Of a stretch of DNA of 64,000 nucleotides, positions 8,504 to 16,536 are shown piece by piece. The DNA is from Aurantimonas sp965217685. Its GTDB lineage: Bacteria > Pseudomonadota > Alphaproteobacteria > Rhizobiales > Rhizobiaceae. The stretch spans positions 4,402,001 through 4,466,000 of the forward strand of contig CBDCIZ010000003.1 of NCBI GenBank assembly GCA_965217685.1, in the 5' to 3' direction. The translations under genes and the position numbers were made by a program. Every line of letters starts with the position of its first letter. Within the stretch, counting starts at the first letter, position 1. The notes beneath the pieces were generated by a model. The model saw nothing but the letters and a program-made list of their open reading frames with translations. It was not told the DNA's origin and searched no databases.

Positions 8504-9382
8504 TCAGGCGGCCAGCTTGCGGTCGGTCTGGCGGGCATAGGACCAGTAGAGTTCTCGCGCCGCATGATAGACGGGGCCGACATCGAGCGCGCGACCTGCC
8601 ATGCCGACGACCGGCATGACCTTGGAATAGTTGCCGGTCGAGAATATCTCGTCGGCCTCCATGAACGCTTCGACCGTCAGCGAGGTTTCGACGACCTCCA
8701 TGCCCTCCTCGCGCAGGAGCTTGATGATGCGCTGGCGGGTGATGCCGTTGAGGAAGCAGTCGTTGGGGACCGGTGTCTTCACGACGCCATCCTTCACCAT
8801 GAAGACGTTGGAACTGCCGGTCTCAGCGACATTGCCGAGCATGTCGCGGACCAGTGCATTGTCGAAGCCGCGCGACTTCGCCTCCATGATCGCACGGGCA
8901 TTGCCGGGATAAAGGCACCCGGCCTTGGCCAGCGTCGGCATGGTCTCGGGCGTCGGGCGTCGGAAGGGCGAAACGCCAAGGGTCATTCCCGCCGACGCGG
9001 TCATCGGCGTCTCGTAAAGGCAGAGCGCGAAACGCGTTGAGTCCGGGTCGGCCGGAACGCCCATATAACCGCCGTCTTCGGCCCAATACATCGGCCGGAC
9101 ATAAAGCGCGGTCTTGCCGTCGAACGCGCCGAACCCTTCGTGTGCAAGGCGCTCGATCTCCTGAGCCGGCATCGTTGCCTTCAACCCCATCGCTTCGGCG
9201 GAGCGGTTCACGCGGGCGCAGTGGCGGTCGAGATCGGGGCTGAGCCCCTCGAACCAGCGTGCCCCGTCGAAGACCGTGCTGCCCATCCACATGGCGTGAC
9301 TGCGCGGACCGATCAATCCGGGGTTGCCGTCGTGCCAGTCACCATCGAACCAGGTTCGGGTGCGGCTGATTTCCTGCGCCAT
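8504..9382 (-). CDS. ilvE: Class IV aminotransferase, branched-chain type
   Basis: This 292-residue PLP enzyme belongs to fold-type IV and would transaminate leucine, isoleucine and valine with 2-oxoglutarate. The region 'GSTVFDGARWFEG', the probable catalytic lysine in 'TLAKAGCLYPGNARAIMEA', and 'NVAETGSSNVFMVKDGVVKTP' followed by 'FLNGITRQRII' are family marks. It belongs to the branch annotated as branched-chain-amino-acid aminotransferase in Rhizobiales; a D-amino-acid or lyase role cannot be excluded. It starts at ATG 9382 and is divergent from the dehalogenase gene. Confidence 0.85.
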   Translation of the reverse strand: MAQEISRTRTWFDGDWHDGNPGLIGPRSHAMWMGSTVFDGARWFEGLSPDLDRHCARVNRSAEAMGLKATMPAQEIERLAHEGFGAFDGKTALYVRPMYWAEDGGYMGVPADPDSTRFALCLYETPMTASAGMTLGVSPFRRPTPETMPTLAKAGCLYPGNARAIMEAKSRGFDNALVRDMLGNVAETGSSNVFMVKDGVVKTPVPNDCFLNGITRQRIIKLLREEGMEVVETSLTVEAFMEADEIFSTGNYSKVMPVVGMAGRALDVGPVYHAARELYWSYARQTDRKLAA

Positions 9383-9756
9383 CGTGGACTCCCATCGGCA
9401 TTGAAAGAGGCTTGTTCGCTCGAAATCACAACCCGGGATCGAGTTGGACAGGGTTGCAATCCGAGGGCCGTGCTCTGTCTCTCTTAGTGCTCTTCGACCC
9501 CGACGGCAAAGCGACCTTCGCCTTGCAGCCGCGCCTTAGGCGACATGGGACAACGGTCGGGACGACGCGAGACGGCAATCGGCCCGCGCCGGGACGATGC
9601 TGAGACGTATCGGCTCGCGGGCCGGTCCATAGCCGGAAAGCTACTCGTGCTGGAAATTGTTCCCGGTGGAGTAGACAGGGCGGCCGGCCTTCGTTCACTA
9701 GACATCGCGCAATGAGTCCGGCAGCGTCCCCCCGCCCGGCACAGGAGATTGGCCCC
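9383..9756. other. Divergent intergenic region, no gene seen
   Basis: This 374-base spacer separates the aminotransferase (minus) from the dehalogenase (plus) and must hold both promoters. AGGAGA at 9743-9748 is the ribosome-binding site for GTG 9757. I see no strong palindrome or RNA gene. Confidence 0.5.
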
Positions 9757-10419
9757 GTGCATTCCGTCTACGTCTTCGACGCCTACGGCACCTTGTTCGA
9801 CACCGGCGCGGCGGTTGCGCAGCATGCGGGTCATCTGGGCGAGGACGGCAAGCGTCTGTCCGACATCTGGCGGCGCAAGCAGCTCGAATATTCCTGGGTC
9901 TACGGCCTGATGGGTCGGGTCGAGAAGGATTTCTGGCAGCTGACGGAGGATGCGCTCGATTACGCCTTCCAGAAGGTGCCGTCCGTCGACCAGGGACTGC
10001 GCTCGACCCTGCTCGAAGCATACCGCGATCTCGACACCTTCGACGAGGTGCCCGCAACGCTGAGGGCCTTGAAGAACGACGGCGCGCGGCTGGCGATCCT
10101 GTCCAACGGCTCGCGCACCATGCTGGCGAGCGCGGTGCGTGCGGCTGGAATTGAGGATCTGTTCGACGCGGTGTTTTCGGCCGAGGATTGTCGCGCCTAC
10201 AAGACGGCGCCGGCCATGTACGATCTGGTGACGACGCAATTTCGGCTCTACCCGGACGCTGTGTCCTTCCAGTCGTCGAACCGCTGGGACATCGCCGGCG
10301 CGACCGCCTTCGGCTTCAATACGGTCTGGATCAACCGCTCGGGCGAACCGGACGAATATCTCGACCTGCCGCCGAGCGCCGTCCTGCCTGACCTGAAAAG
10401 CCTGCCGACGTTGTTTTAA
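9757..10419 (+). CDS. Haloacid dehalogenase, type II (HAD superfamily)
   Basis: The 220-residue protein hydrolyses (S)-2-haloacids by family, releasing halide through an Asp nucleophile. Visible HAD motifs are 'VFDAYGTLFD' (nucleophile Asp in motif I), 'LAILSNGSRTML' (motif II), Lys in 'CRAYKTAPAMYDLV' (motif III) and 'SSNRWDIAGATAFGF' (motif IV, including the Asp that replaces the usual acidic pair in type II enzymes). GTG 9757 is preferred over ATG 9712 because AGGAGA lies 8 bases upstream and homologues begin near this point. Natural substrates may be non-halogenated. Confidence 0.88.
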   Translation: MHSVYVFDAYGTLFDTGAAVAQHAGHLGEDGKRLSDIWRRKQLEYSWVYGLMGRVEKDFWQLTEDALDYAFQKVPSVDQGLRSTLLEAYRDLDTFDEVPATLRALKNDGARLAILSNGSRTMLASAVRAAGIEDLFDAVFSAEDCRAYKTAPAMYDLVTTQFRLYPDAVSFQSSNRWDIAGATAFGFNTVWINRSGEPDEYLDLPPSAVLPDLKSLPTLF

Positions 10420-10639
10420 GACGTCACGCCGCCGCCTTTATGCGCATTCAAGCAGGCGCTGTCTTCCAGAGGAGAACCAGCGGGTAGGTCCATTGCTATT
10501 CTGTGTCGTTTTGGTCACAAGATTGCGACTGCAAGCGCGACTGCGGGAACCGGGCGAGCTTCGCGAAAGTTTTCGGGCCAATGACAAAAACGCCCGGTCG
10601 GCGCGATCGAACCGAGCGACCCATTCCAAGGCTGGATCA

Positions 10640-11353
10640 ATGACCGACTTACCCTCCAATATCCTCTCGCGGCGCAAGCTCCTGATCGGCCTGGGACTGG
10701 GCGCTACCGCTGCCGTCACCGGTTGCACGAGCGAGCCGCGCGCCCGCATCGGCGGCGTCTCGCCCTATCCCTCGCCGCGCGCCGGCGCGCGCTTCGACCC
10801 GAAATATCTGGCGATGTACGGCCCGAAGGTCGATGACGGCTACAATATCCCCGGCATCGACCTCAAGCGCATCAATCCGCGCTATTACAGGCAGGAGGTC
10901 GACAACACGACCGGCGAGGCACCCGGAACCGTGGTGATCGACACGCCGAACAAGTTCGCTTTCTTCACCCTGCCGAACGGCCGGGCGATGCGCTACGGCG
11001 TCGGCGTCGGTCGCGCGGGCTTCGCCTGGGGCGGCAACGGCGTCATCCAGTGGAAGAAGAAGTGGCCGACCTGGACCCCGCCGAGCGAGATGATCGACCG
11101 CCAGCCGGAGCTCGGAAAGTTCGCCGACGGCATGGATCCGGGCCTCGGCAACCCGCTCGGCGCGCGCGCGCTCTACATCTTCGAGGATGGCAAGGACACG
11201 CTGTACCGCCTGCATGGGTCACCGGAATACTGGACGATCGGCACCAACGCCTCGTCCGGATGCATCCGTTTCACGAACCAGGACATTATCGATCTCTACG
11301 ACCGCGTTCCGTCCGGCACGAGAATCGTCGTGCGCCAGACCGGCATCGCGTAA
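10640..11353 (+). CDS. L,D-transpeptidase (YkuD domain) lipoprotein
   Basis: A 237-residue envelope enzyme that forms 3-3 peptidoglycan cross-links or attaches proteins to the wall. The N-terminus has twin arginines followed by a hydrophobic stretch and a lipobox VTGC, so it should be anchored in the membrane. The YkuD catalytic block is complete: 'LYRLHGSPEYWTIGTNASSGCIRF' contains the conserved His and the Ser-x-Gly-Cys-x-Arg core (the text is SSGCIR). ATG 10640 gives the signal peptide immediately; the longer frame is unlike the family. A strong hairpin follows the stop. Confidence 0.92.
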   Translation: MTDLPSNILSRRKLLIGLGLGATAAVTGCTSEPRARIGGVSPYPSPRAGARFDPKYLAMYGPKVDDGYNIPGIDLKRINPRYYRQEVDNTTGEAPGTVVIDTPNKFAFFTLPNGRAMRYGVGVGRAGFAWGGNGVIQWKKKWPTWTPPSEMIDRQPELGKFADGMDPGLGNPLGARALYIFEDGKDTLYRLHGSPEYWTIGTNASSGCIRFTNQDIIDLYDRVPSGTRIVVRQTGIA

Positions 11354-11383
11354 GCTGCAAAAATACCGCCATCGCGGAGATTT

Positions 11384-11414
11384 GAAGAAGGCGGGGCTGG
11401 TCCCCGCCTTCTTC
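11384..11414. terminator. Strong hairpin after the L,D-transpeptidase gene
   Basis: Perfect 13-bp arms GAAGAAGGCGGGG and CCCCGCCTTCTTC are separated by CTGGT. There is no T-run of four or more, but the arm itself ends CTTCTTC. The remaining 306 bases to 11720 show no gene; AAAAGGGA at ~11707-11714 serves the next start. Confidence 0.6.
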
Positions 11415-11720
11415 GCGTCGAGGGCGCCTTTTCTCCTCTCAGACGACCGCCTTGTGCTTTTCTGCCAACCCCAGCCCCTCCAGCGCCGGGCTTGCCCGAA
11501 CAGCCGGCTGATCGCGGGTCCGTGCAGTTGCGGCAAAGCGCGCGCAGGCTGACCGCCGCGTAAACCACAGATTGAACGGAACGGGCGCGCTGCGCCGCCG
11601 TTGGGCCTCAGACTTTCGAAAACCGCTCCGCGGCCATTCTTGAGGCCGGCGCCAAGGCTTCGTTGCCCGCCGACCAGACACCGGCCCGAACGCGAGCGAA
11701 GACACGAAAAGGGACGGACC

Positions 11721-13298
11721 ATGCAACACGATATCTGCGCACTTGCCGATCTGCCGAAGGACGGCCTTACGGAGATAGAGGCCGGCGGCCTGAAAATTCT
11801 GCTCGCCCGCGACGGCGATGCCGTGATGGCGACGGGCGCCACCTGCACCCACAAGGGCGCGCCGCTGAAGAACGGGACACGGGTCGGCAACAGGGTCATC
11901 TGCCCCTGGCACCACGCGGTCTTCGACCTTGCGACCGGTGCCCACGACGAGCCGCCCGGTCAGGGCTGCCTGAATCGCTTCGAGACGACGGTCGAGGGCG
12001 GACGCGTACATGTGGAGATTCCCGACGGCGCAGGGGAGCATACGCCGGAGGTGCCGGTGGATGCCCGCAAGACCGGCGGCTCGGAGGTCTTTGCGATCAT
12101 CGGCGCCGGTGCGGCGGGCTTGGCCTGCGCCCAGGAACTGGTGCGTGGCGGCTTTGCCGGCCGTATCTTGATGATCACGCAAGAGGGCGAGACGCCCTAT
12201 GACCGCACCGCCCTGTCAAAGACCTATCTGCAGGGCAAGTCCGGCGAAAACGATCTGCCCCTTCTCGACGGCGGTGGCATCGCGCAGATCGGCGTCGAGC
12301 GGATCGACGCGGCGGTCGATCATATCGACGTCGAAAACCGCGTAATCCACTTCCATGGCGGCCACGAAGCGCCCGCCGAGGGGCTGGCCTACGACCGCTG
12401 CTTCGCCGCGCCCGGCAGCGATGCCGCAACCCTGCCGCTGAAGAATTCGAACCTGCCCAACGTTTTCACCCTGCGCACCCACACAGATGCGAAAAAGCTG
12501 AAGGAGGCGGTCGGCGATGCGAACGACGTTGTGATCGTCGGTTCCGGCTTCATCGGCATGGAAGCGGCGGCCGCGATGATCCAGAACGGCAAGACCGTCA
12601 CCGTCATCTCGCAGGACCCGCTGCCCTTCCAGTCGCAGTTCGGCGAGGCGGTGGCCAGCCAGATCACGAAACAGCACCGTGACAAGGGCGTCGTCGTCAA
12701 GACCAACGCCAAGGTCGCCGCGCTGGCGGAGGACGAAGGCGCCGTCTCCCATGTGCATCTGGAAAGCGGCGAGCGGCTGAAGGCCGACGTGGTGCTGATT
12801 GCCGTCGGCGCCAGGCCGCGCACGCGCATCTTCGGCGAAGGCGCTTCGGATGGAGTCATCGTCAGCGCAGATCTTTCGCTGAACCCCAGTCTCTATGTCG
12901 GCGGCGACGTCGCGATGTTCCCGCTCGCCGGACAGGGCTATCCGACCCGCATCGAGCACTGGCGGGTCGCCGAGCAGCACGGTCGCCATGCGGCCCGAGC
13001 CATGCTGGGACATGCCGAGCCGTTCGACGGCGTGCCGTTCTTCTGGTCGGCGCAGTATGGCCCGATCCACTATGTCGGCCACGCCAAGGGGTTCGACGAG
13101 GTCCATGTCGAAGGTGACCTCGAGGCTGGCAGCTACACCGCCTTCTACGTCAAGGATGGCAAGGTCGCCGCGGCGCTCGGGCGCGGAAAGGCCGACACGA
13201 CGGCCGATCTGCATGCGGTGATGTTGACGAACCGCACGCCGGCCAGGGCCGACCTGGAGGCCGCCGGATGGCAGCCGAAGGCACTGATCGCGGGCTGA
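11721..13298 (+). CDS. Rieske-domain FAD-dependent oxidoreductase (AIF-like ferredoxin/rubredoxin reductase)
   Basis: This 525-residue fusion has an N-terminal Rieske [2Fe-2S] domain (Cys42-x-His44 and Cys61-x2-His64 in 'CTHKG' and 'CPWHH'), an FAD-binding GxGxxG ('IIGAGAAGLACAQEL', ~residue 120), an NAD-binding 'VVIVGSGFIGMEAA' (~275) and a C-terminal reductase clamp domain. The architecture matches AIFM3-like proteins and Rieske-type NADH:ferredoxin reductases that feed electrons to oxygenases or cytochromes. ATG 11721 sits behind AAAAGGGA. No oxygenase is adjacent, so the electron acceptor is unknown. Confidence 0.92.
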   Translation: MQHDICALADLPKDGLTEIEAGGLKILLARDGDAVMATGATCTHKGAPLKNGTRVGNRVICPWHHAVFDLATGAHDEPPGQGCLNRFETTVEGGRVHVEIPDGAGEHTPEVPVDARKTGGSEVFAIIGAGAAGLACAQELVRGGFAGRILMITQEGETPYDRTALSKTYLQGKSGENDLPLLDGGGIAQIGVERIDAAVDHIDVENRVIHFHGGHEAPAEGLAYDRCFAAPGSDAATLPLKNSNLPNVFTLRTHTDAKKLKEAVGDANDVVIVGSGFIGMEAAAAMIQNGKTVTVISQDPLPFQSQFGEAVASQITKQHRDKGVVVKTNAKVAALAEDEGAVSHVHLESGERLKADVVLIAVGARPRTRIFGEGASDGVIVSADLSLNPSLYVGGDVAMFPLAGQGYPTRIEHWRVAEQHGRHAARAMLGHAEPFDGVPFFWSAQYGPIHYVGHAKGFDEVHVEGDLEAGSYTAFYVKDGKVAAALGRGKADTTADLHAVMLTNRTPARADLEAAGWQPKALIAG

Positions 13299-13340
13299 TC
13301 GGTGGCCTGACCCCATCTGGCCTGACCGCATCTGGAAAGA

Positions 13341-13375
13341 AAACGGGCCGGCGCGGCACGCGCTTCGGCCCGTTT
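13341..13375. terminator. Bidirectional terminator between convergent genes
   Basis: Arms AAACGGGCCG (13341-13350) and CGGCCCGTTT (13366-13375) enclose an inner GCGCG/CGCGC stem with a two-base bulge. T-rich sequence follows on both strands. It lies between the Rieske oxidoreductase and the convergent TM2 gene. Just upstream, 13306-13336 holds a short imperfect tandem repeat. Confidence 0.75.
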
Positions 13376-13399
13376 CGTTTGCGGTGTCGTTGCGAGCGC

Positions 13400-13639
13400 T
13401 CAGCTGAGGCGGTCGCGGCCCCGCTCCATGTCGTGGAGGCGACCTTCCAGGTTCTCGTTGCGGACCATGCCGGGAATGAGGAACAGGTCGATGATCTGAC
13501 CGATGCCGAGGAGCCCCGCGGTCACCAGCCACAACAGCCCTGTCCAGGGCCGGCCGAGATAGAAGCGATGCAGGCCGCAAACGAGGACGAGGCCCAGGGC
13601 CCACAGAATATAGGATGTTAGAGTGGATTTGCGTTCCAT
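13400..13639 (-). CDS. TM2-domain membrane protein
   Basis: A small protein of 79 residues with two hydrophobic segments joined by a short polar turn: 'LWALGLVLVCGLHRFYLGRPWTGLLWLVTAGLLGIGQIIDLFLIPGMV'. The G-x-HRFYLG and 'IDLFLI' elements define the TM2 family (PF05154). Function of bacterial TM2 proteins is unknown. It converges with the Rieske oxidoreductase and shares a bidirectional terminator with it. Confidence 0.9.
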   Translation of the reverse strand: MERKSTLTSYILWALGLVLVCGLHRFYLGRPWTGLLWLVTAGLLGIGQIIDLFLIPGMVRNENLEGRLHDMERGRDRLS

Positions 13640-13881
13640 GACGAGGGCCTTTCAGAAATGAGCTTTTCCCGAAGATGGGGAGCCACGGGGCAATCGCAAA
13701 GCCGTGATCGCAGTTCGCGCATTCAAAACCGCATGGCTGCACGGTCGACGGCGGTTACAGCGCGTTCGACTTGACCCGCCCCTGCCCCCTTGACCCCTGC
13801 CGACCATTCGCGGTTCGTCTTTCGTGCGACGCCGCACCGGCGACCGGATTTGCCGTCGAGCGCGTTCGAGCGGACTTTTGA

Positions 13882-15576
13882 TCAGCGGCCCCGCTTCAGC
13901 GAGCCGAGGACTCCCCGCAAAATGGCCGACGTCACCGTTGAGGCCACCGTGCGGCCGACCTGCTTCATGATCGTCTCGGTCACCGTCTGGCGCTGGTAGC
14001 CGGACGACCGGCTGCGGCGCGGGGCCGGGGAGCGGCGGCGCGGCATGGCGTCCCGGTCGTCGTCTTCCTCGACGTCGCGAGTGTCGTCGCGGCCCCCACC
14101 GCCGAGGCCGAAATCGGGCAGCTGGAAGCCGGTGCGGGTGCGGCGGACCGGCTTTTCCTCGGGCTCCTCGGCCCGGCGGCTGGCAGCGTCCGCCCGGCGT
14201 TTGGACTCGGCGCGGCGGGCGTCGTCGGCCTCGGCTTCACGGGCGCGCTGCTCTTCCTCTTCCTTCAGCTTGTTCTCGGCGCGGCCGCTCAGCATCTCGT
14301 AGGCGGATTCGCGGTCGATCGCCAAGTCGTACTGGCCGGCGACGGGGCTTTTGGCCATCACCTCACGGCGCTCGGCGTCGGTGATCGTGCCAAGGCGCGC
14401 CGCCGGCGGGCGGATCAGCGTGCGCTCGACGACGGAGGGCACGCCATCCATGTCGAGGGTGGAGACCAGCGCCTCGCCGACGCCGAGTTTGGTGATCACC
14501 TCAAAGCAGTCGAATTCGGGATTGGCGCGGAAGGTCTCGGCCGCCGACTTCACCGCTTTTTGCTCGCGCGGCGTGTAGGCGCGCAGCGCGTGCTGGATGC
14601 GGTTGCCGAGCTGGGCGAGAACGCCCTCGGGCATGTCGAGCGGATTCTGGGTGACGAAATAGACGCCGACGCCCTTGGAGCGGATCAGCTTGACCACCTG
14701 CTCGACCCGGTCGACGAGAATTTTCGGCGCGTCGTCGAACAGCAGATGCGCCTCGTCGAAGAAGAAGACGAGCCTGGGCTTTTCCGGGTCGCCGATCTCC
14801 GGCAGTTCCTCGAAGAGCTCCGACAGGAGCCACAGGAGGAAGGTCGCGTAGAGGCGCGGGTTCATCATCAGCTTGTCGGCCGCGAGCACGTTGACATAGC
14901 CCCGGCCGTCGCGATCGGTGCGCATCAGGTCGGAGATCTTGACCGCCGGCTCGCCGAAGAAGGCCTCCGCGCCTTGCTGCTCCAGGATCAGCAGCGAACG
15001 CTGGATGGCGCCGACCGAGGATTTGCCGACATTGCCGTAGAGCCTGGAGACCTCATCGGCGTGTTCGGCGACGTGGGCGAGCATCGCCTGCAGATCCTTG
15101 AGGTCGAGGAGCAGCATGCCCTGTTCGTCGGCAATCTTGAAGACGATGTTGAGGACGCCCTCCTGGGCTTCCGACAGGTTCATCAGGCGCGCGAGCAGCA
15201 ACGGTCCCATCTCGGAGATGGTGGCGCGGATCGGGTGGCCCTTCTCGCCGAAGATGTCCCAGAACACCGTAGGATAGAAGTCGTGATAATAAGGCTCGAG
15301 GCCGATCTCCTCGGCGCGCCTGGTCAGGAAGTCCTTGTCCTCGCCGCGCATGGCAATGCCGGACAGGTCGCCCTTGACGTCGGCGCAGAACACGGGGACC
15401 CCGGCTTCGGAAAAGCCCTCGGCCAGAATCTGCAGCGTCACCGTTTTGCCGGTGCCGGTGGCGCCGGTGACGAGGCCGTGTCGGTTGGCGCGCTTCAGTT
15501 CAAGATATTCGCCCTTCTTGATGGCATCCTTCGGGTCGCGGCTTGCGCCGATGAACACCTTACCGTCTTCCAGCAT
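13882..15576 (-). CDS. HerA-like P-loop ATPase, DUF853 family (YjgR-like)
   Basis: This 564-residue protein carries Walker A GATGTGKT at residues 38-45 and Walker B 'LVFFFDEAHLLF' about residue 270; it follows the DUF853 family throughout ('FCADVKGDLSGIA', 'VYFVTQNPLDMPEGVLAQLGNRIQHALRA'). DUF853 ATPases are FtsK/HerA relatives of unknown cellular role, possibly acting on DNA or protein translocation. The C-terminal ~130 residues are low-complexity, first Lys/Glu/Arg-rich, then Arg/Asp-rich, and end in a short 'MKQVGRTVASTVTSAILRGVLGSLKRG' segment. It is divergent from the gene at 15883. The 242 bases before it (13640-13881) hold nothing visible. Confidence 0.9.
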   Translation of the reverse strand: MLEDGKVFIGASRDPKDAIKKGEYLELKRANRHGLVTGATGTGKTVTLQILAEGFSEAGVPVFCADVKGDLSGIAMRGEDKDFLTRRAEEIGLEPYYHDFYPTVFWDIFGEKGHPIRATISEMGPLLLARLMNLSEAQEGVLNIVFKIADEQGMLLLDLKDLQAMLAHVAEHADEVSRLYGNVGKSSVGAIQRSLLILEQQGAEAFFGEPAVKISDLMRTDRDGRGYVNVLAADKLMMNPRLYATFLLWLLSELFEELPEIGDPEKPRLVFFFDEAHLLFDDAPKILVDRVEQVVKLIRSKGVGVYFVTQNPLDMPEGVLAQLGNRIQHALRAYTPREQKAVKSAAETFRANPEFDCFEVITKLGVGEALVSTLDMDGVPSVVERTLIRPPAARLGTITDAERREVMAKSPVAGQYDLAIDRESAYEMLSGRAENKLKEEEEQRAREAEADDARRAESKRRADAASRRAEEPEEKPVRRTRTGFQLPDFGLGGGGRDDTRDVEEDDDRDAMPRRRSPAPRRSRSSGYQRQTVTETIMKQVGRTVASTVTSAILRGVLGSLKRGR

Positions 15577-15882
15577 GTCGCGTGGCCCTCGTTCCAGTTG
15601 CGGCGGACACTACAACTGCGCCGTCGTTGGCGACAAGCCGTGCAGCGCGCGGGCAGGCGCAACGCTTTGAAGGACGGGAACGCGCGAAAGGTCGAAGGCG
15701 CCGCAAAAGATATCGTGTGGCATCTCATGGATGCTTTCCTGAAGCCATACCGGGACCGCACAGGGCGGCACGAGGCCGATCGTCGCCGCCGCAGCGTTGA
15801 TTTCTGCAGCGCACGGACCCAAGTTTGATGAGAAAGGGCACCTTGCGCGCCCGTCGATCGCACCGTTTCGAAGGACACAATT
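15577..15882. other. Divergent intergenic region, no gene seen
   Basis: These 306 bases separate the DUF853 ATPase from the small gene at 15883. AAGGACACAATT just before 15883 includes its ribosome-binding site. I see no clear palindrome or RNA gene. Confidence 0.4.
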
Positions 15883-16290
15883 ATGGAAGCCCTGCTCGCC
15901 AAGATCGCCGCCAAGACCGGTCTGGATCCCGAGACGGCCAGGACCGCCGTCGGGCACATCCTGGCCTTCATCCAGACGGAGGGCGACGACCCGGCCGTCG
16001 GCAAGATGATCGCCGACACGCCCGGCACCGAAGAGGCGATGGCCAGTGCCGGAGCGAGCGACGGCGGCGGGAGTGGTGGCTTTATGGGCGGGCTGATGAG
16101 CGCTGCCAGTTCGGTCGGCGGCGGCGGCGGCATCATGGGCCTCGGCGCCAAGCTGATGGGTCTCGGCCTCGGCATGGGCGAAATCAAGACCGTCGCCCAG
16201 GATCTCGTCGCCTTCGCCAAGCAGCATTCGGACCCGGAGACCGTCGACAAGGCGCTGTCGTCAGTTCCCGGACTGTCGCAATACGTTTGA
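15883..16290 (+). CDS. Small glycine-rich conserved protein (DUF2780/DUF2267-like)
   Basis: A 135-residue protein starts at ATG 15883 with AAGGAC about 6 bases upstream. The N-terminal half ('LLAKIAAKTGLDPETARTAVGHILAFIQTE') resembles small helical DUF2267/DUF2780-type proteins. The middle is Gly/Ser/Met-rich and may form flexible or membrane-contacting helices. The C-terminus ('VAQDLVAFAKQHSDPETVDKALSSVPGLSQYV') is again helical. Function is unknown. It is divergent from the DUF853 ATPase and 246 bases ahead of a sensor kinase. Confidence 0.65.
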   Translation: MEALLAKIAAKTGLDPETARTAVGHILAFIQTEGDDPAVGKMIADTPGTEEAMASAGASDGGGSGGFMGGLMSAASSVGGGGGIMGLGAKLMGLGLGMGEIKTVAQDLVAFAKQHSDPETVDKALSSVPGLSQYV

Positions 16291-16536
16291 CTGCATCCAC
16301 TCCTGTGGAACGCCGCGCTTTACGCGTTCGACGCCGATCGGAGGCACTGGATTGGACCGGGCTGGGCCAACACCGAGGGGACGGAGCCATTCGGCCGTCG
16401 CTTCGGGCCGGCCCGGATTCCTGACGAGAAGACAGCCGCCTGCCAATTTGGCGAGTCGCCATTCCGTTTCGTTCGTCATATGGTTTATACGAAGTCCGCC
16501 CGGTTTCAGTTCGGCGGGTGTTGAGGGGCGCGGCGC

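Noticed and set aside
13306..13336. Short tandem repeat before the terminator at 13341
   Set aside because: Two imperfect ~14-base copies only; not enough to call a functional repeat.
14560..15828. A 422-residue plus-strand frame opposite the DUF853 ATPase
   Set aside because: The ATPase has intact Walker motifs on the minus strand; the antisense text is unlike any family.
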